The notes under the pieces are model-generated. The model was not told where the DNA came from and ran no database searches. It was given only the letters and a program-made list of their open reading frames with translations. Below are positions 26,113 to 35,866 of a DNA stretch of 47,483 bases, piece by piece (position 1 is the stretch's first letter; every line of letters begins with the position of its first letter). This stretch comes from Planctomycetota bacterium (GTDB lineage: Bacteria > Planctomycetota > Planctomycetia > Planctomycetales > Planctomycetaceae), in the NCBI GenBank assembly GCA_022600195.1, contig JAHZKX010000038.1:1-47483 (forward strand), written 5' to 3'. The position numbers were made by a program, and so were the translations under genes.

Positions 26113-27393
26113 TTACTTGATGCCAGACGCCTCAGCGGCTTTGAGATCGATTTCGCGTACTAATTGCTTCGCCAACGAACTCACTCCGTAATTTAATTTT
26201 TCTTTACTGGCTGCAATCAACGCTTTGACAACCTCATCATGTGTTTCTGGAAGAGTCACAATCAGTGTCTTGAGCGACCACTGGCGCGTAGCTTCGGACT
26301 CTTTGGAATCAATGATGACTTTTGTGAGCGCGGGAATGGCTGACTTGGCCTTCTTTCCAAAACGATGCAGCGTTCGAACCGTATGGTAGCGTAGGTCACG
26401 GTCGCTCTCTTTCAACAAGGGGATGAGATGCGACACAGCGCTACCCGCCTCAGGGCCGATGTACCCAAGGGCATCTGTGGCGATCATGCGCACTTCTGTT
26501 TTTTCGTGAGTTAACAGCTTGATCAATTCCGGCACAGCGTCAGAACCAACATTGGCTATCGCCCTGGCGGCGATGCTGGCAACTTGCGGTTCTTCGAACG
26601 CGGCAACCAAAACGGGGACTCCCTCTTTTCCCAGGGAAGCCAGAGCCGTTGCGGCAGCGGTCCGATCCGCGGGAACTCGAGTCAGATCATTGAGCACCAG
26701 GCGCAGGGCTGGTAGATCGGCGGCGGTTGCTTTGTCTAACTTCGCTTGATTAGCGGCTCGCGGATCTACCCACATCAGAATCACTGAAATGTCAAAACGT
26801 AGCTTGTCGTTGTTAAGCGAATTGAGCAGCGGTTTGACGGTTGCTGGACCGATCTGAATTAACGCTGTTCGTGCGCGCATTCGCAACTGATTGTCAGACA
26901 ATGCGATGATGAGCTTTGGAATCGCGTTTTTGGACGCAGGACCGATTTGTCCCAGCGCGATGATGGCATTCGACTGAACGATTACCTGCTTGTCGGACAG
27001 GGCATTCACCAGCGGTTCAACGGCGGCAGCTGCAGCGGAACCCATTTTCCCCAGCGCTTGTGCTGCCTCAGCACGTAAGGCGTCATCCGAACTGGCAAGC
27101 GCTTTATTTAAATCTATGACGGCTGACTGCGCCTCCGGACCAATTTGCCCCAGCGTATAAGCTGACCAGACAGGCACATCGCCAGTTCCGGACGCAAGCG
27201 ACTTTCGTAAAGCGGGTACGGCTTTGGTTCCGAGTTTCGTTAATGCCAGGGATGCTCCATAGCGCACGTTCGCGTCATCCAGCGATTTGATCAATATCGG
27301 GATTTGATCCGTATTGGAATCGGCTAGCGATTCTGTGGTGAACGCAGAGATTAGCAACGCCCCGAGAACAATTACTCGCAACATTAAAGACAT
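26113..27393 (-). CDS. HEAT-repeat exported protein
   Basis: This protein of about 426 aa has a signal peptide (MSLMLRVIVLGALLISAFTTESLA), then about ten PBS-lyase/HEAT-type repeats of near 37 residues. Units such as DDALRAEAAQALGKMGSAAAAAVEPLVNALSDKQ and KTEVRMIATDALGYIGPEAGSAVSHLIPLLKESD repeat the x-R-xxAxxALGxxGxxA pattern. HEAT solenoids serve as protein-protein scaffolds. ATG 27393 is chosen because GGGGA is at a proper distance; the frame extends to 27408, overlapping the stop of the DUF1501 gene. It is the last gene of the DUF1549/1553-DUF1501-HEAT operon. Confidence 0.85.
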   Translation of the reverse strand: MSLMLRVIVLGALLISAFTTESLADSNTDQIPILIKSLDDANVRYGASLALTKLGTKAVPALRKSLASGTGDVPVWSAYTLGQIGPEAQSAVIDLNKALASSDDALRAEAAQALGKMGSAAAAAVEPLVNALSDKQVIVQSNAIIALGQIGPASKNAIPKLIIALSDNQLRMRARTALIQIGPATVKPLLNSLNNDKLRFDISVILMWVDPRAANQAKLDKATAADLPALRLVLNDLTRVPADRTAAATALASLGKEGVPVLVAAFEEPQVASIAARAIANVGSDAVPELIKLLTHEKTEVRMIATDALGYIGPEAGSAVSHLIPLLKESDRDLRYHTVRTLHRFGKKAKSAIPALTKVIIDSKESEATRQWSLKTLIVTLPETHDEVVKALIAASKEKLNYGVSSLAKQLVREIDLKAAEASGIK

Positions 27394-27398
27394 ACGAT

Positions 27399-28697
27399 TT
27401 ATCCCCATAATTTTTCAATCGGCTGACCTTTTCCGGCAATCATCACCGGGCGGCCATCGGGCGTGTGATACTCTTTGAGGTGATCGATTCCAACGGCACG
27501 ATAAAAGCTCGCAGCCGCGTCGTCTGGTGAATACGCATCACCGACTGGTTCCGATGCAGTCTTGTCAGTTTTGCCGATGACTTGACCACCTTGAATTCCG
27601 CAGCCCGCGTACAACATGCTCATGGCGCGCGCCCAATGGTCACGGCCCGCCCCTTTGTCATTTATGGTTGGTGTGCGGCCGAATTCACCGGTGCACCAGA
27701 CAACTGTGTTTTCCAGCAACCCCCGGTCATGCAAATCGACAATCAAGCCGGCCAGCCCCTGATCCCAGGGAGGCAGAAGTGTGTTTTTTAACTCACGAAA
27801 ATTGTTTTGATGTGTGTCCCAGCCGCCGCTATAGATCGAAACACAGCGCGTGCCTGCTTCCACCAGGCGCCGTGCCATGAGACATGACTGCCCAAACGTG
27901 TGACGCCCATATTGATCGCGGAGCTTGTCAGATTCACTGCCGATGTCGAAAGCCTTCCGTACCGCGTTCGACTGCAGGATGTCAAATGCTTTCTGATAGG
28001 ACTTGTCCATGCCTTCCAGATTCTGGTCCGAGAGGTCGACGTTTCGGAACCGTGTATCGGCCTGCTTCAGCAGTCGTTGCCGGGCTTCAAGCTTGCTGAC
28101 GGTGAGCCCCTCAGGAGTTGCCAGCGCCCGCACGCTGTATTTTTTTGCATTCGGGTCTCCCAAAGCCGAGAACGGTCCGTAAGCCACACCGAGATGACCA
28201 GACGAATAAACGGCCGAATTGCTGCCTCCACCGGGTATCAATACATATTGAGGAACGCCGCGGGGAGACTGGTGCTCTTTGGCAATCACAGAGCCATAAT
28301 CGGGGTACTCGAGTGAAGGAATTTTGCGGTTGCCGGTCTGTAAGTACCGCTGTCCCGGGCTGTGCGCGCCCTGGGTATGAGACACGTTACGAACAATCGC
28401 ATACTTGTCTGCCTGCCTGGCAAGATAAGGCATGTGCTCGCAAACACGAAGTTCCGGGATGTTCGTTTTAATCGATTTGAACTCTCCCTTCTTGTCACCC
28501 GCCTCTGGCTTCATATCCCAGGTGTCAATGTGGGACTGCCCGCCGGTGAGAAAAATGAAGATCGCATTTTTACCGCTGCTGGCAGCTTGCTGGCTGGCAT
28601 TGAGTTGCAACAGTGAGGCAAGATTTAACCCGAACGCACCAGCGACTCCCGCTTTCAATACGTCACGTCGCGTGACACCATCACAATACTTGTGCAT
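27399..28697 (-). CDS. Tat-exported DUF1501 protein
   Basis: This protein of about 432 aa has a Tat signal, VTRRDVLKAGVAGAFGLNLASLLQLNAS (residues 8-35). The DUF1501 body includes AIFIFLTGGQSHIDTWDMKPEAGDKKGEFKSI, LRVCEHMPYLARQADKYAIVRNV, and NTVVWCTGEFGRTPTINDKGAGRDHWARAM. The Asp, His and Gly residues correspond to metal positions of the alkaline-phosphatase superfamily. Two starts are possible: ATG 28724, overlapping the upstream stop in a TGATG arrangement, or ATG 28697, with GGGAGAG before it. I prefer 28697. It is coupled to the DUF1549/DUF1553 gene upstream, a pairing seen repeatedly in planctomycetes. Confidence 0.88.
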   Translation of the reverse strand: MHKYCDGVTRRDVLKAGVAGAFGLNLASLLQLNASQQAASSGKNAIFIFLTGGQSHIDTWDMKPEAGDKKGEFKSIKTNIPELRVCEHMPYLARQADKYAIVRNVSHTQGAHSPGQRYLQTGNRKIPSLEYPDYGSVIAKEHQSPRGVPQYVLIPGGGSNSAVYSSGHLGVAYGPFSALGDPNAKKYSVRALATPEGLTVSKLEARQRLLKQADTRFRNVDLSDQNLEGMDKSYQKAFDILQSNAVRKAFDIGSESDKLRDQYGRHTFGQSCLMARRLVEAGTRCVSIYSGGWDTHQNNFRELKNTLLPPWDQGLAGLIVDLHDRGLLENTVVWCTGEFGRTPTINDKGAGRDHWARAMSMLYAGCGIQGGQVIGKTDKTASEPVGDAYSPDDAAASFYRAVGIDHLKEYHTPDGRPVMIAGKGQPIEKLWG

Positions 28698-28723
28698 TTT
28701 TCTCTCCCACCACTCACGTGGCA

Positions 28724-31111
28724 TCAATGAACGAATAAGAATTCGCGCACGTTTAATAAAGTCCACAAAACATCCTTCATCGCGTCGTCCCGAGATGGCG
28801 TACCAGCGATATGTTCCAGATGCAATTGGAGCTCTTGCTCTGTAGGAAACCGCGATAGTGCGGTGAGATACAATTCGATCAGTAATTCGCGATCGTCCTT
28901 TATCGATTTTAAAAGATTTGGCAACCGTCCTTTTCGATCATCAATCTTCGCCAGGACTTCCTGATCGTTGATGAGATACAAGGCCTGCGCGACTGAAGGG
29001 TCATTCGAGCGTTCGCAATCACAAGTCTTTTCTCGATCTGGTCGTCCGAAAACTTTCATCGCATAGCCACCTCGGCTGGCTCCATAGCGCATCGATGGCA
29101 TTGCCTGGCCTACCGCTCTTTGCGGACGATCTTTCGGCAAACGACCAAAATAATTAGACACACCTGTCACGTCCGCAACGGCATCGATCAACACCTCGGC
29201 CGGCATGCGTCGCAGCAGAGCATGTGAGAAGTTCTTTTTGTCAAGGCGATTGGAGGCATTCGGTTCCCACGACAATTGATAAGTACGACTGTTGAGGATT
29301 AACCGGTGCAGATGCTTGATATCAAACTTGTGATCAATAAAGTCTTTCGCCAGCCAGTCAAGCAGTTGGGGGTTAGATGGTGGATTTCCCTGATTGAAAT
29401 CATCGGGTGGATCTACAATCCCGATGTTAAAGTAATGCTCCCAAATCCGATTGACGAACGCCGGAGCGAAATAGGGATTTTCGGGAGCCCGCATCCACTC
29501 CCATAATTTAATGCGGGCGTCAGGACCATCTTTGACATACGGCACTTCTGGTCCGCCCAATAATTTGGGTGGTGTCTTGCGAACCGTTCCTGCAAAACGC
29601 CATGTGACGCCGGGTTCCAGCGATTCAACGCCATACCCGCGACCGCCACCCCTTTTCTTTTCTGCGCCTGTTGCGGGGTCGCAGTATTGGACCATCATGA
29701 AAAATGATTTGAACTGTTCAAAGTCTTTTTTTGTCCAGCGATCGAAAGGATGGTTATGGCATTGGGCACATTCCAGTCGCAACCCCAGAAATGAATTGGC
29801 AGTTTGCAGGACCATGGTATCGGGGCTTCGACGTTCCACGTTCGTCCAATATAACTCGTTTGTTCTTCGTTTGGCATAGGTGCCATCGTCATCATAGTTA
29901 TAGCGACCGGCTGCCTTATGCAAGATTGATTTGGCTTCTGCCAGAAAGTCTTCGCGTGGTCGCCCTTCCAGGCTGGAGGCACAGACATGTCCATACACGA
30001 TTTCATCATACGGAAGATTCCGTGATAGTTTGTCTTCGATCCATTGCTGCCACAGCCAGTTTGACAGCATGGCTTTGTTGTTGATGTACTTGCTGTTGCC
30101 TGTCCAATCTGAAAACTTCATGCCCCAGTACATCGCGTACCCGGGTTGTTCGAGCAAGTGATCGATCAATCGAGATCGCTTGTCCGGCGAGCGATCCGCC
30201 AGGAATTTGCGGGTTTCATCGGCCGTGGGTAGAGCGCCGATGACATCCAGATAAACGCGGCGTACAAAATCTGCGTCGCTACACAAAACCGACGGACGGA
30301 TATTCAGCTTGCGAAGTTTCGCGGTGACAAATTCGTCGATCTGGTTGTGTGCGAACGTTTCCGGAAATGGTTGGCTGTTTTCGGTATCGGGAACCAGGAT
30401 CTGCGTACTGGTCACTCCTCCTGCATATCGTACGATGATCGCGGTGTCACCCGTCCGCGAAACGCTGACGATGCCATCTTTGGAGACTTTCGCAATGCCT
30501 TCATCGTTGCTCGAAAACACTGTCAGCCCGGTCACATCTTCATGCGTGCCATCGTCAAACCAGGCAATCGCACGGAGCTTTGATTTCTGCGTTCGATTGG
30601 AGAACACCACTTCCTTCGGAATGACTTCAAGCCGCTTGAGATTAACGGTCTTCCTGGAATCATAGGGAGCCCCCGACTTAATCCACTGATAGAGGATCCG
30701 ATATTCCCAACTCTTCTTATCCATCCGCTTGCCACCCTCGTGTTCCTCATCGGATGAACTCGGCTTCATCAGAAACAGACTTTTGGCGGGATCCTTGATG
30801 TTAATACGCGGCCCGTCTCCCTCGCTTAGCTTGTCTTTCTCAAAGAGTTCCTGTCGATCGAGGGCCGGTTCAAAACCGAACAGACTCAGACGAAAACCGT
30901 TTTGTCCCTGAAACGAGCCATGACAATTTCGCATGTTGCAACCCAGTTTGGAAAAGAGTGGGACCACATGTCTGATGAAATCCGGCGTCTCTCCCGAACC
31001 GTCAGCCGCCCATCGCTCTGGCGCACTCTTCACGAGCTGAGAATCGTCGGCTTGAATGGATGAAACAGCACATAAAAACAAACAGCACAATATTGTGATG
31101 GGGTAGCGCAT
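28724..31111 (-). CDS. DUF1549/DUF1553 cytochrome-like exported protein with Ig-like domain
   Basis: This 795-aa protein starts with a signal peptide (residues 1-22). Residues 40-155 hold the PSCyt-type N-terminal part with LGCNMRNCHGSFQGQNGF, a C-x4-CH motif (C58, C63, H64). About 165-240 is a BIG_2/Ig-like domain (RTQKSKLRAIAWFDDGTHEDVTG...). About 255-460 is DUF1549 with FDRW and the canonical heme-type CAQCH at 448-452. About 510-770 is DUF1553. Planctomycetes carry many of these proteins, usually paired with DUF1501; the physiological role is unknown. The 3' end meets the next gene through TGATG, showing translational coupling. The start is ATG 31111. Confidence 0.9.
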   Translation of the reverse strand: MRYPITILCCLFLCAVSSIQADDSQLVKSAPERWAADGSGETPDFIRHVVPLFSKLGCNMRNCHGSFQGQNGFRLSLFGFEPALDRQELFEKDKLSEGDGPRINIKDPAKSLFLMKPSSSDEEHEGGKRMDKKSWEYRILYQWIKSGAPYDSRKTVNLKRLEVIPKEVVFSNRTQKSKLRAIAWFDDGTHEDVTGLTVFSSNDEGIAKVSKDGIVSVSRTGDTAIIVRYAGGVTSTQILVPDTENSQPFPETFAHNQIDEFVTAKLRKLNIRPSVLCSDADFVRRVYLDVIGALPTADETRKFLADRSPDKRSRLIDHLLEQPGYAMYWGMKFSDWTGNSKYINNKAMLSNWLWQQWIEDKLSRNLPYDEIVYGHVCASSLEGRPREDFLAEAKSILHKAAGRYNYDDDGTYAKRRTNELYWTNVERRSPDTMVLQTANSFLGLRLECAQCHNHPFDRWTKKDFEQFKSFFMMVQYCDPATGAEKKRGGGRGYGVESLEPGVTWRFAGTVRKTPPKLLGGPEVPYVKDGPDARIKLWEWMRAPENPYFAPAFVNRIWEHYFNIGIVDPPDDFNQGNPPSNPQLLDWLAKDFIDHKFDIKHLHRLILNSRTYQLSWEPNASNRLDKKNFSHALLRRMPAEVLIDAVADVTGVSNYFGRLPKDRPQRAVGQAMPSMRYGASRGGYAMKVFGRPDREKTCDCERSNDPSVAQALYLINDQEVLAKIDDRKGRLPNLLKSIKDDRELLIELYLTALSRFPTEQELQLHLEHIAGTPSRDDAMKDVLWTLLNVREFLFVH

Positions 31112-31484
31112 CAGGAATCCTCATGTTTGAGTTGGTACCAGTCAGCGTTGAATGAAGTTGATGTACTATTATCACTCCCCTCAACGACTTTTACCAGAGA
31201 AATAGCGGCTCAAAACACCCCTGATTCACTTTCGAATGAACGCCATAGAGGAGCCTGCGACTGCCGGTTACGGTCCCTGTCATTTCTAATTACCCCTCCT
31301 TTTCAGCAAATCATTTTATTTTTCTCGATTTGCTCAATTGATTCACTAAGATTAATCATGTGTTAATTCGAAACGTCTGTATCATCGTAATGATCGCATA
31401 ACCGGGGATTATATTTCCTAAGGTGTATGGCGTGTTTTCATATTCCGGGAAGGTGTAAAAAACTGCCCCAAATATATTTTTTCA
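31112..31484. other. Divergent intergenic region
   Basis: This 373-bp gap separates the DUF1549/1553 gene (minus) from the LolA-like gene (plus). It is AT-rich in the half near 31300-31420. The dyad ATCAT-CGTA-ATGAT lies near 31381-31393. No good promoter pair or RNA gene was recognised; both promoters must be here. Confidence 0.45.
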
Positions 31485-31502
31485 TTGAACGAGAAATTAA
31501 AC

Positions 31503-32669
31503 GTGATTCTTAAGCAAACTCTGTCGGCACGATTCAGATTATCCGCCTGCATCCCCCTTATCTTGATGGCGGGAGTCATTCTGCCTCTGCCTGCACGTGG
31601 GGAACAAAATAAGAAAGCAGCGGAGGAAACTTCCAAAGCTGCGGTTTCTCAAAACGATGCGGTTCAGGATCTGATTCAGGAAGTGAAGAAGAATGAGAAG
31701 TTATATTCCGATTTAGGACTCTGGCTGACCTGCGTCTACGAAAAGTTTCCCAAACCGAGTGACGTTAACAAACAGATCCAAACTGAATCGCTGATTTCCA
31801 TTGATCTTCAGGAGAAAAAATTCCGATTTGAATCTATCACAAAAGGTCGAAGGATCATTTCGTTTTTTTTACCACCCAAAAAATTAACAAGCCATGAAGT
31901 TACCGGAACCAGTGAAGTCATAGCCGTTTTTGATGGGCACACTCACTACCGCCTTTGGCTAAGCAATTACAAACCGGACGAGGTAGGTCAGCGGCCTGGA
32001 ATGAGGCGTTCGGGCGAGATTTCTGATAAGACTCCAAGTATATCAAGCTTCGCGCGACCACATATGTTTCTGAGCGCGAGCGAAAAGTCTCACGTCCCCC
32101 TCTCAACCTATCTTGAGGGAGCCAAGGCTATCACAGCTTACCCAGGCTCGGACGCCGACCTGCGAAAGATGTATTTCGAAAAACAGATTCTCGGCACTGA
32201 GAAATTTCAGGGACTGCAATGTATCAAGGTCAAAATGGAATTGGTTGGTTCCAACGGAAAGCCAAGTAGCAGACATGAAATTTGGCTGGCCAAAGAGCGG
32301 AACCTGATTCCCGTGCGTCGATTAGATTACAAATACCGCTGGTCAAAAGAAATTCCGGTCTCAGAATCCATTGTCGATGAATGGAAGGAACTGCGTCCCG
32401 GCGTCTGGTTTCCGATGAAGGCCCATACTAACCGCTACAATTTCCTGTCAAAGAAGCCGATAGAGAAAAGGGAGCTCATGTGGCGTAGACAGTATGCCGT
32501 CAAAAGCATCACACTCAATCCGCCACAACGAGCGCCCGATGTCTTCAACAAACTGGAGTTCCCGAAAGGGATGCCGCTCCGCGTAATTAAAAACGGCAAA
32601 GGAAATCAGCTTCAAACCCAGACAGAGAAGATCAAGAACTATTTGGACAAAACACGGTCACAGGAATAA
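31503..32669 (+). CDS. Exported protein with LolA-like lipoprotein-sorting resemblance
   Basis: This protein of about 388 aa has a signal peptide (KQTLSARFRLSACIPLILMAGVILPLPARG). The body shows antiparallel-sheet phrases such as ISIDLQEKKFRFESI, RIISFFLPPKKLT and LQCIKVKMELVGSNGKPSSRHEIWLAKERNLIPVRRLDYKYRWSKEIPVSESIVDEWKELRPGVWFPMKAH. That last block resembles the outer-membrane lipoprotein-sorting (LolA/LolB-like) folds found in planctomycetes; I am not certain of it. ATG is absent at the N-terminus: GTG 31503 and TTG 31485 are the candidates, and I chose GTG because TTG has no ribosome-binding site. It has no close neighbour on its strand. Confidence 0.6.
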   Translation: MILKQTLSARFRLSACIPLILMAGVILPLPARGEQNKKAAEETSKAAVSQNDAVQDLIQEVKKNEKLYSDLGLWLTCVYEKFPKPSDVNKQIQTESLISIDLQEKKFRFESITKGRRIISFFLPPKKLTSHEVTGTSEVIAVFDGHTHYRLWLSNYKPDEVGQRPGMRRSGEISDKTPSISSFARPHMFLSASEKSHVPLSTYLEGAKAITAYPGSDADLRKMYFEKQILGTEKFQGLQCIKVKMELVGSNGKPSSRHEIWLAKERNLIPVRRLDYKYRWSKEIPVSESIVDEWKELRPGVWFPMKAHTNRYNFLSKKPIEKRELMWRRQYAVKSITLNPPQRAPDVFNKLEFPKGMPLRVIKNGKGNQLQTQTEKIKNYLDKTRSQE

Positions 32670-32840
32670 CGGGGCGATAAACGTCTTCCCTTATCAAGAG
32701 AAGAAAGCGGTATCAGAGTCTCTTCAATTATTGTAAAAAGTTGCTGATCGTCTCTGAACCGTTTCCAGTAATATTCCTCTGCTTGGATTGATCGCCTTTG
32801 GGATTCGCATTTATCGCTTTATAAATGTATGATGTGCGTC

Positions 32841-32874
32841 GAAATGCGCATTCCTGCATAGGAACGCACATTTC
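32841..32874. repeat. 15-bp hairpin with competing arm
   Basis: GAAATGCGCATTCCT (32841-32855) and AGGAACGCACATTTC (32860-32874) pair at 13 of 15 positions around a GCAT tetraloop. A second copy of the left arm sequence, ATGTGCGT (32832-32839), can pair instead with ACGCACAT in the right arm. It lies between the LolA-like gene and the GH63 gene, about 70 bp before the latter's start. A terminator, leader switch or repeat element are all possible. Confidence 0.45.
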
Positions 32875-32943
32875 TTACAAGCATCTCACAAATTTATGAG
32901 GCGTGTCTGCCTCTCACTAAATATTGAAATAGCTGGAACATTT

Positions 32944-35637
32944 ATGTCTGAAGCGGAATGGGAGCGACTTGTCGCTGAATCTCGTCATGAGTCGAGTGCT
33001 AACTGGAAACGCTGGGGTCCCTATTTGTCAGAGCGCCAATGGGGGACGGTGCGCGAAAGTATCGGCGAAGAAGATCCCTGGCTGAACTTCACCCACGAAG
33101 AAGCGACCTGGCGCACCTATCGCTGGGGGGAAGATGGCCTGCTGGGAATTTGTGACCGACAATGTCGGCTCTGCTTCGGCCTGGCATTGTGGAACGGCAA
33201 TGATCCGATTTTGAAGGAGCGGCTCTTTGGTCTGACAGGTCCGGAAGGTAATCATGGCGAAGATGTCAAAGAGGCGTATTACTATCTCGATTCCACACCC
33301 TCGCATTCGTATCTGAAATCGCTCTACAAATATCCGCAGACTGAATTTCCGTATGCACGGCTACGCGAAGAAAACGCGCGGCGCTCTCGAAACGAGGCTG
33401 AGTTTGAACTGACTCACACAGGCATCTTTGACGAAGGCCGTTATTTTGATGTCGAGATGGAATATGCCAAGGCGTCCGATGAAGACATTTTAATCCGGTT
33501 CACCATATTCAATCGCGGGCCAGAGGCGGCTCTGCTGCACTTGCTCCCTACCTGGTGGTTTCGCAATACCTGGGGCTGGGGGCCGATACTTGATTGTCCC
33601 ACTGAAAAGCCGAGCCTGTCCCAGGCGGAAAATGATCAGCTTGTTGCCAGACACGAAACACTGGGTGACTTTCATGTTTACACAGATGTTGGTCCGGATG
33701 GAGAATTACCCCAGTGGCTTTTTACGGAAAACGAAACCAATACCTGGCGATTTGATGATCCCAACAGCCGGCGTCCTTCCTGCAAAGATGCGTTCCATTT
33801 AGCGGTGGTCGATGGCATCGAAGGGGTCGTGAATCCGCGACCTGCGGGAACCAAAGCGGCGGCTCATTTTCAGTGCACCGTTGCGGCCGGCGATTCGGTA
33901 CAAATACGATTGCGGATGTCGAACATCAACAACCTTCCCGAAGATGCGTTTGGAGCGGAATTCGATGACATCTTCAAACAACGGATTGACGAAGCAGATC
34001 GCTATGCAAAGTCACTTGTTTCGCCGGGGCTTTCGTCTGATGAACTACAAATTATGCGGCAGGCCAATGCCGGTTTGCTCTGGACGAAGCAGTTTTATCA
34101 TTACGCCATTCCCCGCTCGTTACCAAACCCGGGCGAAGGTGTAACGGAAAACGCTCCGGCGTCTCCGGGCGCGCCGCATCCCCGGAATGCTGACTGGGGG
34201 CATTTATACAATCGCAATATCATTTCGATGCCTGACAAGTGGGAATACCCGTGGTATGCGGCCTGGGATTCGGCCTTTCATCTGATTCCGTTTGCGAAAA
34301 CCGATCCCTTCTTTGCGAAGGAACAGGCGATTTTGTTTCTGCGCGAATGGTATATGCATCCCAATGGTCAACTGCCTGCCTACGAGTGGAACTTCAGTGA
34401 TGTGAACCCGCCCGTGCATGCCTGGGCCTGTTGGCGCGTGTATCAGATGACGGCTTCCAATGGTGATCGCGACCGCAACTTTCTGGAACGCGTGTTTCAA
34501 AAACTGTTGCTGAATTTCACCTGGTGGGTCAATCGCAAAGACATCCGCGGCAAGCATGTTTTTAGCGGCGGATTTCTGGGGCTGGATAATATCGGGATCT
34601 TTGATCGCTCGAAACCTTTGCCGACCGGCGGGCACCTGGAACAGGCTGACGGAACCGCCTGGATGGCTTTTTACTGTTCCAGCATGTTATCGATTGCCTT
34701 TGAACTGGCCGACAACAACCCCGCATATGAAGATATGGCCTCGAAGTTTTTCGAGCATTATGTCTCTATCGCCGAAGCGATGAACTCGCTCGATGGTACC
34801 GGACTATGGGACGAAGAGGATGGCTTCTATTACGATCACCTTTATCTTGATGGACGCAGTATCCCGCTGAAAATTCGCTCGATTGTCGGGTTGATTCCGT
34901 TGTTTACCGTCGACGTGCTGTTCGATGAAAAAATCAACAAGCTGCCCGGTTTTCAAAAACGAATGAACTGGTTCCTGCAGAACCGGCCCGAGTTGTCGAA
35001 GTTTATGACGTACATGGAACGTGATCCGGAAACGTCCGACGACGGGCTGCGTCTGTTGGCCATTCCCACGCGTGACCGTCTGCTGCGGATGTTGCGTTAC
35101 CTGTTGGACGAAGACGAATTTTTATCTAATTACGGTATCCGCTCCCTCTCGAAATACCACGAGGAGCATCCCTTTGAATACGAGTTGAACGGCGAGCTGC
35201 TGCGGGTGCAGTACCAGCCGGCTGAGTCTGATAGCGGTTTGTTCGGCGGCAATTCCAATTGGCGTGGCCCGATCTGGTTTCCGCTCAACTATCTGTTGAT
35301 TGAAGCTTTGGAACGGTACCACATGTTCTACGGCAAGTCATTACGGGTTGAATGTCCTACGCGTTCGGGCAACTATATGGATCTGCAGGAAGTGGCCGAC
35401 GAAATTCGCAAGCGGCTCTCGCGATTGTTCCTTTCGAAAGAAGATGGTGACCGTCCCTGTTATCACCGCACCGACGATCTATTGAATGACCCGAACTGGT
35501 GCGATCTGGTCTTGTTCTACGAATACTTCGACGCGGAAACAGGACGCGGCTTAGGCGCCAGCCATCAAACCGGCTGGACGGCGTTGATCTCGCCCATCCT
35601 GGGTACCCTGGCCAGCCGATGCCAGGAGGAAAAATAA
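32944..35637 (+). CDS. GH63-type glucosidase (MGH1-like)
   Basis: This protein of about 897 aa matches the bacterial "glucosidase" group of family GH63. An N-terminal segment SEAEWERLVAESRHESSANWKRWGPYLSERQWGTVRE and a beta-sandwich lead into an (alpha/alpha)6 barrel containing WDSAFHLIPFAKTDP, AYEWNFSDVNPPVHAWACWRVY and a late GGNSNWRGPIWFPLNYLLIEALERYH. Family members hydrolyse alpha-glucosidic bonds by inversion. There is no export signal, so it probably acts in the cytoplasm on oligosaccharides. The frame begins at 32896, but ATG 32944 is chosen because the conserved start follows it. No transporter or regulator gene is adjacent; the structured element at 32841-32874 is just upstream. Confidence 0.85.
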   Translation: MSEAEWERLVAESRHESSANWKRWGPYLSERQWGTVRESIGEEDPWLNFTHEEATWRTYRWGEDGLLGICDRQCRLCFGLALWNGNDPILKERLFGLTGPEGNHGEDVKEAYYYLDSTPSHSYLKSLYKYPQTEFPYARLREENARRSRNEAEFELTHTGIFDEGRYFDVEMEYAKASDEDILIRFTIFNRGPEAALLHLLPTWWFRNTWGWGPILDCPTEKPSLSQAENDQLVARHETLGDFHVYTDVGPDGELPQWLFTENETNTWRFDDPNSRRPSCKDAFHLAVVDGIEGVVNPRPAGTKAAAHFQCTVAAGDSVQIRLRMSNINNLPEDAFGAEFDDIFKQRIDEADRYAKSLVSPGLSSDELQIMRQANAGLLWTKQFYHYAIPRSLPNPGEGVTENAPASPGAPHPRNADWGHLYNRNIISMPDKWEYPWYAAWDSAFHLIPFAKTDPFFAKEQAILFLREWYMHPNGQLPAYEWNFSDVNPPVHAWACWRVYQMTASNGDRDRNFLERVFQKLLLNFTWWVNRKDIRGKHVFSGGFLGLDNIGIFDRSKPLPTGGHLEQADGTAWMAFYCSSMLSIAFELADNNPAYEDMASKFFEHYVSIAEAMNSLDGTGLWDEEDGFYYDHLYLDGRSIPLKIRSIVGLIPLFTVDVLFDEKINKLPGFQKRMNWFLQNRPELSKFMTYMERDPETSDDGLRLLAIPTRDRLLRMLRYLLDEDEFLSNYGIRSLSKYHEEHPFEYELNGELLRVQYQPAESDSGLFGGNSNWRGPIWFPLNYLLIEALERYHMFYGKSLRVECPTRSGNYMDLQEVADEIRKRLSRLFLSKEDGDRPCYHRTDDLLNDPNWCDLVLFYEYFDAETGRGLGASHQTGWTALISPILGTLASRCQEEK

Positions 35638-35866
35638 TATTTAAGATTCCCCAGACTATTCCAGACTGCGCATCTCGTCACATAATTTGGTCTTGAAAGC
35701 ACTTATTAACAATTGGAAGGTCCAAAAAACGAAAGCCAATCACTTAATTTAACTCTCTACGTATTTTTGACGAGGGGAAGCCCCAGTTGTATCTTGAATC
35801 ATCTAAAGACACAGTGAAGAATATACAATTCTGTTTTACCAAGATGTTTTAGTGGAAGAATGCGTT

